Assembly: GCF_010015585.1 (NCBI RefSeq)
Contig: NW_022985067.1
Coordinates: forward strand, 1,316,437 to 1,380,436
Reading direction: 5' to 3'
Length of the DNA: 64,000 bases
From: Eremomyces bilateralis CBS 781.70
Taxonomy: Eukaryota > Ascomycota > Dothideomycetes > Eremomycetales > Eremomycetaceae
In this document: positions 39,602 to 52,000 of the stretch, piece after piece
Numbering within the stretch: position 1 is the stretch's first letter
How the letters are laid out: every line of letters starts with the position of its first letter
The notes under the pieces: model-generated
Told to the model about the DNA's origin: nothing
Seen by the model: the letters and a program-made list of their open reading frames with translations, nothing else
Databases searched by the model: none
Translations under genes and position numbers: made by a program

Positions 39602-41915
39602 ATGTTTTTGGTCCCACGAGCGGCGTCCACGACTTCATACGACAGAGCTTTCTCTCCTCTCTCATGATAATGCTTCAACTGCATATGCTCCTTCTCTTGC
39701 ACCCGACAATCCTATCCGGCCGCTGTCTCGTCGTTCACGATGGCGTCCTGCTCGTCTCACCGGTTGGCGCTTTACTGTCCTGACCGGGTTTTTCGCAACC
39801 TCTGCGGTTTTCCTCAGCAATCTCATCCTGACCGTTTGGGCCATCTACTCTCGCTCGAAGTTCTCTGACGTCAATGCCGGCAGGTATATCCTCTATGAGG
39901 GGTCCTGCACGGATATCCGGCCGATAAATACCGTCACTCATTTAATCATCAACTTCCTGTCGACTGTGCTGCTGAGCACAAGTAATTTTGCGATGCAGTG
40001 TCTGTCCGCGCCGACGAGACGGGAGGTGGATAGAGAGCATCAACGAGAGAAGTGGCTGGATATCGGGGTGCCAAATGTGCGGAATCTGATAAAAATAAGG
40101 TGGACGAGGAGGTGGATGTGGATACTACTAGGATTCTCCAGCCTACCACTACATTTGTTCTACAATTCCACCGTATTCCCTTCCATCTCTGCCAACAAGT
40201 ATGTAGTCTTCTTTGCCAATGAAGCCTTTGCAGACCCCGAATCCGGTGCAGTCAACAATCGTCTCCCGAACCGAGACCGCCGTTTGGTACCCCTAGTTGA
40301 CACCCTCCGTCAAAAGGTGATTGACGGCAGCCTTGAACGACTGGATCCTCTGGCCTGCATAAATGCATATGCCCAGCAATTCCAGACCGCGCACCAAAAC
40401 GTCGTCCTTATCGAATCCCACCCCGAAGGCGCATTGAACTCCACCGAGTCAACAGTCACCCATGGGCGGGAAGTCGAGCCCGTCTCTATGCGCGTCAGTT
40501 TCGCGAAGAACTGCGTCCCGGATGAATATTCGTGGATCTGCTCTGGATCCGTTCGCGATTCTAATTCGGATCCTTGCGAGAATCCATGCCAGGACTTGAT
40601 AGGAAAGGTCAAGGACAGCCCGGACACGTGGGACCCGCTCATAAAGGGTCCAACGTGCTGTATTGCCTTGCGGAACCGGTGGAAGAGCGGTGCAAGTTGC
40701 AGTTCAGCTTGCAGATCGCGATCCTAGTGATTGTGCTGAACTTTGTGAAATCGGTGCTGTTGCTAGCGTTGGCGTACGGGGTTAGAGAGTCGCCGCTGAT
40801 GACTATTGGAGATGCGGTTGCGTCGTTTTTGCAGAAGCCGGATATCACTACGGAGGGCATGTGTTTGTTGAGCAAACACGAGATTATCAAGCCTGGTCGC
40901 GTAGGACTTTCTACCGAGCCGAGGATGGCGAGGCTGAAGTGGGAGCCATATGTCAAAGGTGCAAGTATAAGCCGGTGGGCGTTTACTATTGGAATGTGAG
41001 TGGAAGACACTGATGACCTCGTTTCTAGACATTACATGCTAATGCTGATTTAGATGCACCTTTGCCCTTATCGTCTGCGCCAGTCTTCTTGGACTGGGCA
41101 TCAAGCAGCTCCACGGCCCTCATACTCCCTCCTTCATCTTCTCGCTCGGGCTCGGTGCTATATCCCCCTCAACCTTAATCACAGGCTGGGACATCCCTTC
41201 TGCAGCGGTCGCTGGCCTTATCGGAAATATCATGGTCGCCAACTCCCCTCAACCCATATTTTCTTTTATCTACTTTACTTGTAACGGATTGATGACGTCC
41301 GTCGCGATGGCAGCGGAATGGGTTAGTTACTCTACAGACAGGAAAGGCCTGCGAGTGAGTAGCAAGGGCCAAGGGGCACAAAGAAGCAGGTACTTCTTGC
41401 AGTTGCCATATCGCTATTCTCTACCCTTGATGGTGGCCAGCGGTCTACTACATTGGCTTATCTCGCAGAGTCTATTCCTCGTCTCCGTCGAGCACTACGG
41501 TATCGAGCTCGGTACCATGTCGGGGTCATCTAGCAGGGTCAATGAAGGCCGAATTCATCTTGAACGTTCAGATCTCGTGACGTGCGGATACTCACCGCTG
41601 GCGATTTCATTGTCTATCATTGCTGGGGGTCTCTTGATTTTTGTTGCCCTGTATGTTGGGAGCAGGAGGATGCCTGCCACTGGGATGCCGGTCGCGGGAA
41701 GTTGTAGTCTTGCAATTGCGGCAGCCTGCCATATGGCGAGGAGGGATGCTACTGGCGATGTGAAAGGCGATGATGACTTGGGGAGCAGCACGGCAATAGA
41801 ACCAGTGCAGTGGGAAGTGGTCTCCGATAATATAGAGAGGGTGGGACACTGTGCGTTCTTGGCTGAGCCGGTATCAACTCCTCTCCAAGGCGGTTTGTAT
41901 GCCGGTAGTAGTTAG
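39602..41915 (+). pseudogene. DUF6536-family membrane protein with frame breaks
   Basis: Fungal DUF6536 proteins are large multi-pass membrane proteins of unknown function. The family block is clear from about 39750: T-G-W-R-F-T-V-L-T-G-F-F, then N-A-G-R-Y-I-L-Y-E-G-S-C, F-A-M-Q-C-L-S-A-P-T-R and E-K-W-L-D-I-G-V-P-N-V-R-N-L. A large loop follows, then C-K-L-Q-F-S and further membrane helices. Exon junction 40995/41054 (GTGAGT donor, TTTAG acceptor) is in phase and the stop is at 41913-41915. Two places do not fit. The only nearby ATG (39602) is in a different frame from the conserved block, with the switch in a CT-rich run near 39650-39665. Near 40640-40655 the frame ending D-T-W-D-P-L must switch by one base to reach S-N-V-L-Y-C-L. 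No intron rescues either. It is a decaying gene or has sequence errors. Confidence 0.75.
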
Positions 41916-42558
41916 ATAGCATAATTATTCTACATCTTATCGCCATAAGCTGTAGATAAACTAGTGGACAGCCAGATGTGGTCCTGTCAGGGGTATCCAT
42001 AATGCATCCGGACCCTAGTATATTTAGACCATCTCCAATGGACGAGATTAATGGCCCTGAAGCATACTTCCAGGCTCCAAAAGTTCAAATCTTATCGGAT
42101 CTGATTATCATAGAAATGGTTTATATTTTGTGAATCGACGGTTGATGATTGATGTGCTTTTGGAGGATGAATGACTCATGGAATCTCGATGCTTGCACCG
42201 CTCCACCAATTTTCCTCGAGTCAGCCACGATAACTGGATCCCTCAGCTCCTTAACGACGTCAATACCTAACATCTACAGCTGAAGAAGCTAGTTTCGGGG
42301 TTCACGAGTAAGCGCACGCGATGATGAGGTTTAACACTTATCATCAGTCTTGGCAAGGCAGTGTCAACTATGGTATCACACGTCATTCGGTCTAGGCCAG
42401 GGCGGGCAGCAGTGAACTGGTCTGCGAACTCAAGAATCACATATCACTATCTTCCCCGGCTTCGAGCAGGTAGTGCCGGCCTCGCCTCGATTAAGAAATC
42501 TAGAAGTAAGAGAATTTGTACTGCTCCCTAGTCATCGTTTCAGCGCCAGCACGTCCAG
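41916..42558. other. Intergenic
   Basis: About 640 bases between tandem plus-strand genes, expected to contain the kinase promoter. No gene, repeat or RNA seen. Confidence 0.5.
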
Positions 42559-44132
42559 ATGCCTTTCAGACCGTTCAGGCAGTCCCGACTCAAATTTCCT
42601 ATTCGGGTCACTCGTCCTCAATCTTCTGTCGCAAAATCCCTTTCCTTAGAGGTTCCTATAGAAGAGGAGCGTCTGCCCTTCTATAAATGGAAGGATTACT
42701 ATCATCCAAACCCGGGTGACGTATTGAACAAACGGTATAAGCTCAAGGTTAAGCTTGGATGGGGAACTTCATCCACTGTTTGGTTGGCACAAGACATCGG
42801 CTTGTCAGGGACCTTTCGACCCATTGGCCTACGATATGATGACTGACTGGTCGGCAGTTGTAATCGGACAACAGGGCCCGAATCTGTTGCCATCAAAATC
42901 AGTACGAACAACGTTGAAGACGAAGATGCACACCACGAGCTTGATATCTCTACTCGTATCGCTCGTACTAATCCACATCACGAGGGACGCTCCGCTTTAC
43001 TGGTCGCAGACGACCATTTTACCATTGATACCGCAAACGGATCGCACGTTTGTCTTGTTTTTGAACCGATGAGGGAGTCGATTTGGCTTTTCAAAAGAGG
43101 GTTCAGCAAAGGCAACGAGCTCACACCAAGCATTGTACCGCTTTTCAAAACATATCTTCGCATAGTCTTAAGTGGTCTTGACTATCTGCACTCGGAATGC
43201 AAACTCATCCATACGGGTAACCTCCTCGTTCCTCTTCCATGAGTCCAGCTAACTAAGTCCAAAAGATCTGAAACTGGACAATATCTTAATGACCTTTGAG
43301 GACAGGCCAGCCATTGACCGTTTCATCCAGGCTCAAACCGAGAATCCGATGGCCCGAAAGGTCTTTACTGATCATACCGTGTATCGCTCCCAGAGAAATT
43401 TTGGAGACATCAAGTGGCCATCAGGTGTCAGAAATATGATGCCAAAACTGGCAGATTTTGGCGTTGCACAACGAGGAGACCAGCCGGGACGATTGATTTT
43501 CCCTATACAGCCAAACCATTGCCGTGCCCCTGAGGTTCTTCTTGGTGCTGGGTGGTCATACAGCGCGGATATATGGAATTTCGGGATCATAGTAAGCCTG
43601 AACCGATGACCGTCCGCTATGCTTCGCTAATAGACATAGGTATGGGACCTTCTTGCGGGCACAGAACTGTTCCTGGATCCCAAGAGGACTGGGATATCTT
43701 ATAGCGCTGCTCATCACTTGGCCGAGATGATCGCTCTCCTCGGGCCCGCACCCGAGTCACTGATTCAACGGGCGAGGTCCCTACGGCGTTGGAGATGGCA
43801 TGAGGAAATCCAAAATCCCGAGGGTAAGCTTTGCAAGAATGTAGCAGAATTTTTCGGCGGACCCTTTTACTCTAGCGATGGTATGTTGAGCCATAGCACT
43901 GCCCCTCCCAAACCATTTACTCACTTTAGCAGGCGAGTTCCTCCACGATAGTCTAATCCCTTCTCAGCGCGTATGGGTAGATGAGGTCCCGAAATGCATT
44001 CTAGATGAAGATAAAACCCGCTTCTTACGCTTCATAAGGAGGATGCTCTGCTGGGACCCGGATGCTAGACCGACCGCGAAAGAGTTGGTCCACGACCCCT
44101 GGTTGGATGTTAAAGTCCGCCCTGATGATTAG
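42559..44132 (+). CDS. SRPK-like serine/threonine kinase, 456 residues
   Basis: Related to SR-protein kinases, which phosphorylate Arg-Ser-rich splicing proteins; fungi also carry many diverged SRPK-like copies. Five exons: 42559-42803, 42858-43216, 43266-43591, 43640-43880 and 43933-44132. All are GT-AG and phases close exactly to 457 codons. The SRPK N-terminal hallmark E-E-E-R-L-P-F-Y-K is followed by D-Y-Y-H-P-N-P-G-D-V and the Gly loop L-G-W-G-T-S-S-T-V-W-L-A. Catalytic elements are V-A-I-K, H-T-D-L-K-L-D-N (split across exons 2/3) and D-F-G-V-A. The DLKPDN Pro is Leu, and the APE region reads H-C-R-A-P-E-V-L-L-G. The spacer between lobes is short compared with canonical SRPKs. All catalytic residues remain, so it is probably active; substrates are unknown. 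Confidence 0.9.
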
Positions 44133-44810
44133 GCGGCGAACAGGCTAATCTAGTTTCCGCTGTGATTCTGGGAGGGCGTACATTGCCCTCTGGAGCATGA
44201 TAACAATAAAAGTCCTCAGATGTTTCCGTTTGGCATGGGGATAGTTCAAATATCAGGGGGCCGAACCTCTGGCCTAGGAAATCAGCTATATGTTATCTGA
44301 AGAGACTTTTCATTCAGAAAATCAATCAAGCACTCCTCTCCTTCCCTTGTACACCTAAAGGTAATAGAAGTACGGAGAACTCCGCATCACACTTTGCACT
44401 TCAGCCCACGTCCATTTTGATGTCGAGGATCGATTGGCCTTACGTAATCAAGGCGATAACGTGTTACGTGATAGGGTGACAGCTTGCCAAGCTGCCATCT
44501 ACTTGGAGGATTCTGCATCAGCATCAGCTTCATGTTTGCTTCTGCTTCAGCTTCTGCTTCTGCTTCATTTGCCAGGCATTAAGGCCGCAAGGCCGTAATA
44601 TGCTCCCTCATTTGGCACCACTGAAGACGTCACACAAAAGTTCCGGTCAAGAGAAGAGTTCCGAATATACGTACGGAATTCCTAAAGTTTCCTAGCGTGT
44701 GTGATTGCTCAAGTGCTCTGATTTTCCTCTTTTTCAGTTGTGTGCCGGATCCGCTCCGAGAATGCCTGGATCAGAACTAAAATTGATCTAAGAGATCGAC
44801 CGTTACAAGC
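44133..44810. other. Intergenic, upstream of dbr1
   Basis: About 680 bases with the dbr1 promoter. It contains a CTTCTG-type microsatellite and a GGCCGCAAGGCC motif at 44583-44594 that recurs at 54348-54359. Nothing else seen. Confidence 0.5.
44538..44567 (+). repeat. GCTTCT-type microsatellite
   Basis: Hexamer-like GCTTCT units with one GCTTCA variant in the dbr1 upstream region. Confidence 0.85.
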
Positions 44811-46608
44811 ATGGACGAACCGCGAAAGGCGCTCCGAGTAGCATACGAAGGCTGCGTACGACTCCCGTTTTCTGGCCACAGGGACATGTACTGACTGTTC
44901 TCAGGGCCATGGAACACTCGATGCCATCTACGCTTCTACGGAGAAAGCCTGCGAGGCGAAAGGGTGGGATGGGATAGATCTGTTGATTATTGGAGGGGAT
45001 TTCCAAGTATGGCATTGAACACCCCCACTCGAAGCAAGATACCAATTCTGACGCATGCAGGCCGCTCGCAACGCCGCCGACATGAATACCATGGCAATGC
45101 CCCCGAAATACCGCACCATGGCCGACTTCCACCGCTACTACTGTGGCGAGCGAACCGCACCCTACCTCACCATCTTCATCGGCGGCAACCATGAAGTGAG
45201 CAACTACCTTCAGGAGCTCTTCTACGGCGGCTGGGTGGCACCAAATATCTACTTCATGGGGAACGTGAACGTGGTCAAGCTCGCCGGCGTCCGCATCGCG
45301 GGGTTGTCGGGGATCTGGAAAGGGTATAGCTACAACAAGCCGCATATCGAACGGCTGCCGTATAACGACGGCGAAATGCGGAGTATTTACCATGTGCGGG
45401 AAGTGGATGTCCGGAAGCTGCTGAGGATACGGGAGCCTGTGGATGTTGGCATTAGTCATGATTGGCCCCGCGGGGTGGAATGGCACGGCGACTGGGCGCA
45501 ATTGTTTAGGAAGAAGAGCCAGTTTGAACAGGAGGCGAGGGATGGCACGCTGGGGAGCGTGGCGGCGGAGAAGGTGCTCGATCGAATCCGGCCGAAATAC
45601 TGGTTCAGTGCGCATATGCATATCAAGTTCGCCGCGATCGTCAAGCATCAACCTGGCGTGGCGTCGCTGGGAAGCCGGTGGAGCAGCAAGGGACAGAGCC
45701 ATGAGGCGAAGGCGGGTCCTGCGACTGCGCCGGTAAAAAACGCGGATGAGATCAACCTAGATCTTGGAGACGAGGACAATAAAGCCACTAGCGGTAACCC
45801 CGATGAGATCGACCTGGACATGGACGATGAGGACGCGGCGCCGAAGCCTGATGTCCCCAAAGATCCAACTACCACCAACGATCCCGATCTTGTTCCAGAT
45901 TCCGTTCGGGCCGAGCTTCCTGAGGCCTTCCAGAAGAAACCGCAAGAGGAACAACAAGAGAAATCGAGGGCATGGTCGCCTCCTCCACCGGAGATCTCGA
46001 ATCGCGCCACGCATTTCCTTGCTCTCGACAAGTGTTTGCCTGGTCGACATTTTCTGCAGCTCCTGGAGATTCCAACGAGCGAGGACATTGCCGATGAAAA
46101 GCCTCGACTCGAGTACGATCCAGAATGGCTTTCCATTGTCAAGGCCATGGCCTCCGAGACTACGATCGGCGAAGGTGCCGAAGTCCCACCTTTCTTGGGC
46201 AGCACGACATACTACGAACGCATCGACGAAAATCGACGATGGGTGAGCGAGCACGTCGGTGACACAAAGATATATATTCCGGAGGACTTCAGCATCACTG
46301 CACCGGTTTATGATCCAGAGATGGGCGAGCGGACCGGTGAGATGCCGCGGGAGTACACGAACCCTCATACCGCAGCGTTTTGCAAAATGCTGGAGATTGA
46401 GAATGTCCTCGATGCGACTGAAGAGGAGAGAGAGGAACGGTATCAACGAGGCCCGAAGCCTGATGATGGCAGAGGTGGACGTGGAGGAAGAGGGGGTAGA
46501 GGAGGGTTTGGTAGGGGGAGAGGGAGAGGTGGAAGGGGACGGGGCGGGGGTGGATTTGGCGGGGGAAAAGGTGGTGGATGGCGAGGGAGAGGACGAGGAG
46601 GATACTGA
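44811..46608 (+). CDS. dbr1: RNA lariat debranching enzyme Dbr1
   Basis: Dbr1 hydrolyses the 2'-5' bond of excised intron lariats in the nucleus. Exons are 44811-44855 (15 codons), 44905-45006 and 45061-46608, all phase 0, giving 564 residues. The metallophosphoesterase core is complete: V-A-Y-E-G-C joined to G-H-G-T-L-D across intron 1, G-G-D-F-Q joined to A-A-R-N across intron 2, then G-G-N-H-E, G-L-S-G-I-W, S-H-D-W-P and F-S-A-H-M-H. A DBR1 C-terminal domain follows an acidic linker. The end is a Gly/Arg-rich RGG tract of about 45 residues, an RNA-binding type tail common in fungal Dbr1. The ATG at 44811 gives the expected family N-terminus. The gene is intact. Confidence 0.97.
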
Positions 46609-47362
46609 ACGTGCGATGTGATACGGATATGATCGGTGAAACCGGACTACTTATGACATTATGGCGTTATATACCCCATCGCATCTGGGCAATGCATCGG
46701 CTCGGCACCAAAAAGTGCTTTCGGGACATCATGGAATGCGCGGCTACGTTTTAAACAAGCGAATTTCTTCATGGATTCTAGACAGTCCATCTACAGTGGC
46801 ATCCACCGACCTCCACTACCAAAGGAAGCGTTGTTCTCCATGACGACACGACGATGCCATGACAAGTCAAACTGACGTCCTGCTCTCTCGTGATAATCGC
46901 CTCGCTGGAATGCGAAATCCGGAAGGATCCGAAACACAATCGATGTATTTCATTCAAAAAATAGCATTAACTTCTCACATAAAAAACATCTTAACATTGA
47001 ACTTGATACCAATTTGATGTTAAGGGCTCTATCACCAGTTTTACTCATTTGAATCCATATTCTTCACTAGGATCATCCAAACGGAGGTGTCGATCTGCAG
47101 AGAGTGAACGACGTCATTGGCTGAGTCGATTGTTGTAACAGTAGCTCAACAGCCAGCTTGGGAATCTCCCTTCCTGGGCTATCGTCATCCTCACCACTAC
47201 ACTCAGCGCACACTTCTTCTGCAGTGTCGGAGTCGGAAGTATTTTCCACATCTTCTTTTGCTCCTCAAGGGGTATCTGCTCGTCATCTTCGGTCCATAGG
47301 CATCCGAATCCCACGAGTCCTCCCCAGACCGTCCACAGTCATCATATATTCAAACCGCAACG
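46609..47362. other. Intergenic, upstream of pilA
   Basis: About 750 bases holding the dbr1 3' UTR and pilA promoter/leader. No gene or RNA seen. Confidence 0.5.
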
Positions 47363-48725
47363 ATGCATCGGACCTATTCTATGCGCCAGTCGCGCGCCCC
47401 GACGGCGCAGCAGCTGCAGAACCCCCCGCCGCCGCCCTCGACGACGAAGGGTAGCCGGCTGTTTGGGAAGAGTAACATCGGTGCGTGCTCCATCCCCCAC
47501 ACCACGCGGATGCGCCGCATCCGCCTGAGACGGTGGCTCCGGCCTTCCCGTGTCGGTTCAGAATGCTAATGGATCATGTCTCCGCAGGCCACCAGTTCAG
47601 GCGAAACACCGCCGGAGCGTTCGGGCCCGAGCTGGCGAAGAAGCTGTCGACGTTGGTGAAGATGGAGAAGAATGCGATGCGCAGCATGGAGTTGGTCGGG
47701 AGGGAAAGAATGGAGGTCGCGGTAAGTCGACGATGGTATCAAGCCCGGTCAAGAACATGCGAGGCTGATATGCACACTAGCAACAACTGTCCATCTGGGG
47801 CGAAGCGTGCGATGACGATGTCTCCGACGTAACCGACAAGCTTGGGGTCCTGATATACGAGATTGGCGAATTAGAGGACCAGTTTGTCGATCGATACGAC
47901 CAATATCGTGTGACGCTCAAGAGCATTCGCAACATCGAAGCATCCGTTCAACCCAGCCGAGACCGTATGTACCTTTTCTCCCCACCAGCCCGCAGCAAGT
48001 CCCCAAGAAACGCCCACTGACACCACCCGCAGGCAAGCAGAAAATCACGGACCAAATCGCCCAGCTCAAATACAAAGAGCCCAACTCCCCACGCATCGTC
48101 GTCCTCGAGCAGGAGCTCGTCCGCGCGGAGGCCGAGTCCCTCGTCGCCGAAGCCCAGCTGTCCAACATCACCCGCGAGAAGCTCAAGGCCGCGTTCACCT
48201 ACCAATTCGACGCGCTCCGGGAACATTGCGAGAAATTGGCGATCATCGCCGGGTACGGGACGCATTTGCTGGAGTTGGTCGACGACACCCCGGTGACGCC
48301 CGGGGAGACGAGGAATGCATATGACGGATACGAAGCGAGCAAGGCGTGAGTCGTTCCTAGCCCACCATCCATCAGGAAGAGAGAAATGCAGAAAAGCTGA
48401 CGTGACGATTTGATACAGGATCATCCAAGACTGCGAGGACGCCCTCACCAACTGGGTCCATCAGCACGCCGCCGTCAAATCCAGCCTCTCCCAGCGCTCC
48501 CGCACCCTTTCCCAGCGCCGGAAGCACCGCAACCGCCAACATGAGGCGGTCGACCTCTCCGGCCAGGACAATCCGCACGCCGACCGCGAGTCGGGCATCT
48601 GGGTGCCGGCATCCGACCACCCGGGTTCGGACTACGCGGACGAGGATGAACTGGGAGTCGGGTATGGGAAGGGTGTGAACGGGGAGACGAGGGGCCGGGA
48701 GGAGGAGAGGGCGATTGTGGCGTAA
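47363..48725 (+). CDS. pilA: Eisosome core protein, Pil1/Lsp1 family (PilA-like)
   Basis: Pil1/Lsp1 BAR-domain proteins assemble eisosomes, the furrow-like domains under the plasma membrane. Five exons: 47363-47480, 47588-47721, 47781-47964, 48033-48345 and 48419-48725. All junctions are GT-AG and phases close to 351 residues. The N-terminus has the family signature M-H-R-T-Y-S-M-R and G-S-R-L-F-G-K-S. The Pil1 BAR domain follows: F-R-R-N-T-A-G-A-F-G-P-E-L-A, then L-S-I-W-G-E-A-C-D and F-V-D-R-Y-D-Q-Y-R, Y-K-E-P-N-S-P-R-I-V-V-L-E-Q-E-L and Q-D-C-E-D-A-L-T-N-W. The C-terminal tail is charged and variable. The amino-terminal half closely matches the A. nidulans PilA pattern as I remember it, hence the symbol. 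Confidence 0.96.
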
Positions 48726-49081
48726 GGGGCATTGGATGGGAGCGGAGGTGTGCGAGGTGAGATAGAAAGTAATTTGCAGATGGGCGGCAGCTGAGAGTTG
48801 AAGGGGGCTTCATCAGGCGACCCTCTGGGATAGGTCAACTTACGGAGCACAGGAATTTGGCAATTTGGGCGGGGGTTGGGGCGGTGGTGTTCATTGTGCA
48901 CATGCCTGAAAACAAATCTACCCTCTATCAGGGAGGGCTGGTTGGGAGTTCGTTGGCTTTGTGTGTGTATTTGTACATCGGATATTAGTAATTCTGTAAT
49001 TGCATTGAGTTGTGCGACCCATACATCGCCGTGTCATGAACCTTGATCTCACTATCCATCTGTATTAGCAAATCCGTGTGT
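48726..49081. other. Convergent intergenic region
   Basis: About 350 bases between the pilA and ABC transporter stops; presumably both 3' UTRs. No features seen. Confidence 0.5.
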
Positions 49082-52000
49082 TCAAAGGTATTGTCTATTC
49101 GCATTTCTATCAATTAAAGGACTTTTATATATCCCTCTGAAATCCCATATTCCCTCCCCAAAAATCATCCTCTTCAACGCCTCCCGATCCCCACTCTCCT
49201 CCACCAACCCCCTAAACACCCCTCCTTCCTCCCTCCTCAACAAATCCCCCGACAACCCAAACTCTACGCTCCGCCCCTCACTCATCACCAAGGTGCGATC
49301 GAAGTCCGCCACCGTGCTCAACCGATGCGCGATCACCAGCAGCGTGCACCCCTGGAAGTTCTCCCGGATGCTCTGCTGGATCTTCGTGTCCGTCGCCGTG
49401 TCCACCGCGCTCGTCGCCTCGTCCAGCACCAGGATCGACGGCCGCGACACGAGCGCCCGCGCGAGGCAGAGGAGTTGGCGTTGCCCTTGGGACAGGTTGT
49501 GCCCCGATTCGGAGATTGGGGAGGTGAGGGAGTGGAAAATATTGGTGGTGGGGGTGCGTGGTGTGCTAGTGCCGGAGAAGGTAGCGGATGAGGATGATGA
49601 TGGGTCATCGGCGACGGGCGTGTCGATACCGCTGCTGCTGATCAGATGCACCCGCTCCAGTGCGTCTTGCAGCTCCCAGTCCTCGTGCTCCTCTAACGGA
49701 TCGAGGTTCGACCGGACCGTCCCGCTGAACAGAACCGGGTCCTGCGGGATGATCGCGAGCCGGCTGCGAAGGTCGTGCAGCTTCACCTTGCTGATGTCGA
49801 TGCCGTCGATCGTGATCGTCCCGGCTTTCGCCTTGAGGAAGCGGAACAGCGCAAGGGTCAGCGAGCTTTTCCCGGCCCCAGTGCGCCCCACGACTCCGAC
49901 ACGCTCCCTCGCCTCGATGCGGAATGACACGTCCTTTAGCGAGTCGGGGAGATCGTCCGCGTATGCGACGCTGAGGTTGTCGACTTCGAGCGCGCCGTCG
50001 GACGGCCACGATGCCGGCACATCGACGCCCGTTTCGGGCTCTGTGTCGAGTTCGCAGTATTCGACAATGCGTTCGGTGGCGTTCATGCCGAGCTCGATAA
50101 CGGCGGCCTGCCGGAGCATCGTGGTGACAGCCCTGCTGTACTGGACCGTGAACGCGAGAGCAAACCCTGCGAGCGCGGCGTCGATGTTGTGGATGGTGAC
50201 TATCAGTACAGAGACGAGTAGGGAAAATGCGGCGCCGATGAGGGAGAGTCTGAACGTAAGCCAAAAGTTAAGCAGCTGCAGGTACCAGTGTGTCTTTACG
50301 TAGTTGTCGATGTGGGCGTTCATAGTGGTCATGAAGCTGGGGGTCATGTCGTACGTACGAATCGTAGCGATGCCGGCAAGGGCCGAGCCGAAGAGCTCGA
50401 AGATGGGAGACTTAGCGACGCTTTCGAGGCGTCTTAATTCGCGAGCGTCAGCGATGTAGTACAGTGAGTAACGGAAGCAAAGGATAAGCAGCGCGACGGC
50501 GAATAGAAGGAAGATCGGCGATATGAAGGCACCCGCCGTGATGATGCCGACAACAAGCATAAAGTTGTGGATCCCGAATGAGGCCGACAGGGCGAGCTTA
50601 GAGTCAACAACTGTGAAGTCGGAAGAGAAGCGGTTGAGGATGCGGCCGATAGGGACAGTATCCAGCCAGCGCAGTTTTGCATGCAAGATATTGGACAGCA
50701 TGCTTTCGAACATGGTGCGACTGACTCGGATAGGGCCAACGTAGAATATCAGGAACCGTAGCACACCTTCGAAGCTAATAGCGAAGGAAACACCGACGTA
50801 TAGGTAGAGGTAGAAAAGGGTATTGGGATCGGTACCCTTGGTTTGCGTTTGGCGTTTGTGCCCTTGGAGCAGCAGATCAGGTACAGTATGTGATCCTTAG
50901 CGTGTGCTGCGTTTTTGGTCCAGAGACGGAGGATCCAGGACCAGTGATATGGTAGTTAGTGATGGATCTGAATAGTATCGGGTCAAAAAGACTTACTCGT
51001 GTAAGCAGCATGACTTCAAAGAAAATATATGTACTGAGGAGTACTGTCCAAAACCAGAACCCTCCATTTGCGCGGAAGTATGTGAGATACACCCGCCATT
51101 TGACCTATCCAACTTCACGTGTCTCTTCTTCAACGAACTTCCGCGGCGTGGCATCCAACTTCCTTAGATGATGAGAGCCATCTGGAGGTTCGGACTGGTG
51201 GCTCTTAACTAGTATCAAATTATGGTCCCCGACGTACTCCTTCCGTTGGCCTCCAAGCTCCCTAGCGCCATTGTGATAAGGTTCGTCAATAAACTCATTG
51301 CCAGGAGAATCGTCTAGAGTCTCAGTATCGGCCACCACAGGAGTCGCACCACATCGCTTAATCATTCCGTCCCCAAGAATAACTTCATACGCCATCGTGC
51401 CATAAAGCATTGACACATGATGAGTCGCAAGGATCCTAGTTCTTCCTTGCGCGAGCTCCCCGGTAAGTGCTTCATTAAGCAAGTGTCTTCCGGTGGTAGC
51501 GTCAACTGCTGTGAAGATATCGTCTAGGAGAAGGATGTCAGCACGGGAATACAGTGCTCTAGCTAAGCTGAGACGCCACTTTTGACCTCCCGAAATATTG
51601 ATTCTAGATGTTCCAATCTCAGTCTGGTCGCCGTCAATTAAGAAGGAAATATCCTTCTCGAGAGCACAATATTTCACGACTTTGTTGTACCTCTGTTCGT
51701 CGAAGGGGAGTCCAAACAACACGTTGTCTCGGAAAGACATATTCTCCAGCCATGCTTCTTGACTAACAAATGCCATTGAATTCGGCAGTATCCAGTTACT
51801 CTTATTTGCTCTCTGGTCGAATCTTTCGTGATAAGGGAGACGGGGTGGAAGAACTAGATTGCCCTCAAGCACCTCGGCCTCTCCTTGGATGGCTGCGAGT
51901 ATCAGGCTCTTTCCAGAACCGGTCGACCCGGCTATAACAGAGAGCTGATTATTTGGAAACTTCAGTGTCACATCCTTTAGCCTGAACGTATTTGGGTCGA

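Noticed and set aside
44440-44600. Miniature inverted-repeat element in the dbr1 upstream region
   Set aside because: The partial match between GGCCTTACGTAAT and the complement of the GGCC motif is too short and imperfect to call termini.
44803-45702. 299-codon minus-strand frame opposite dbr1
   Set aside because: It is the antisense shadow of the dbr1 coding exons.
49293-50303. 336-codon plus-strand frame opposite the ABC transporter NBD2
   Set aside because: Antisense shadow; the minus strand carries the Walker and signature motifs.
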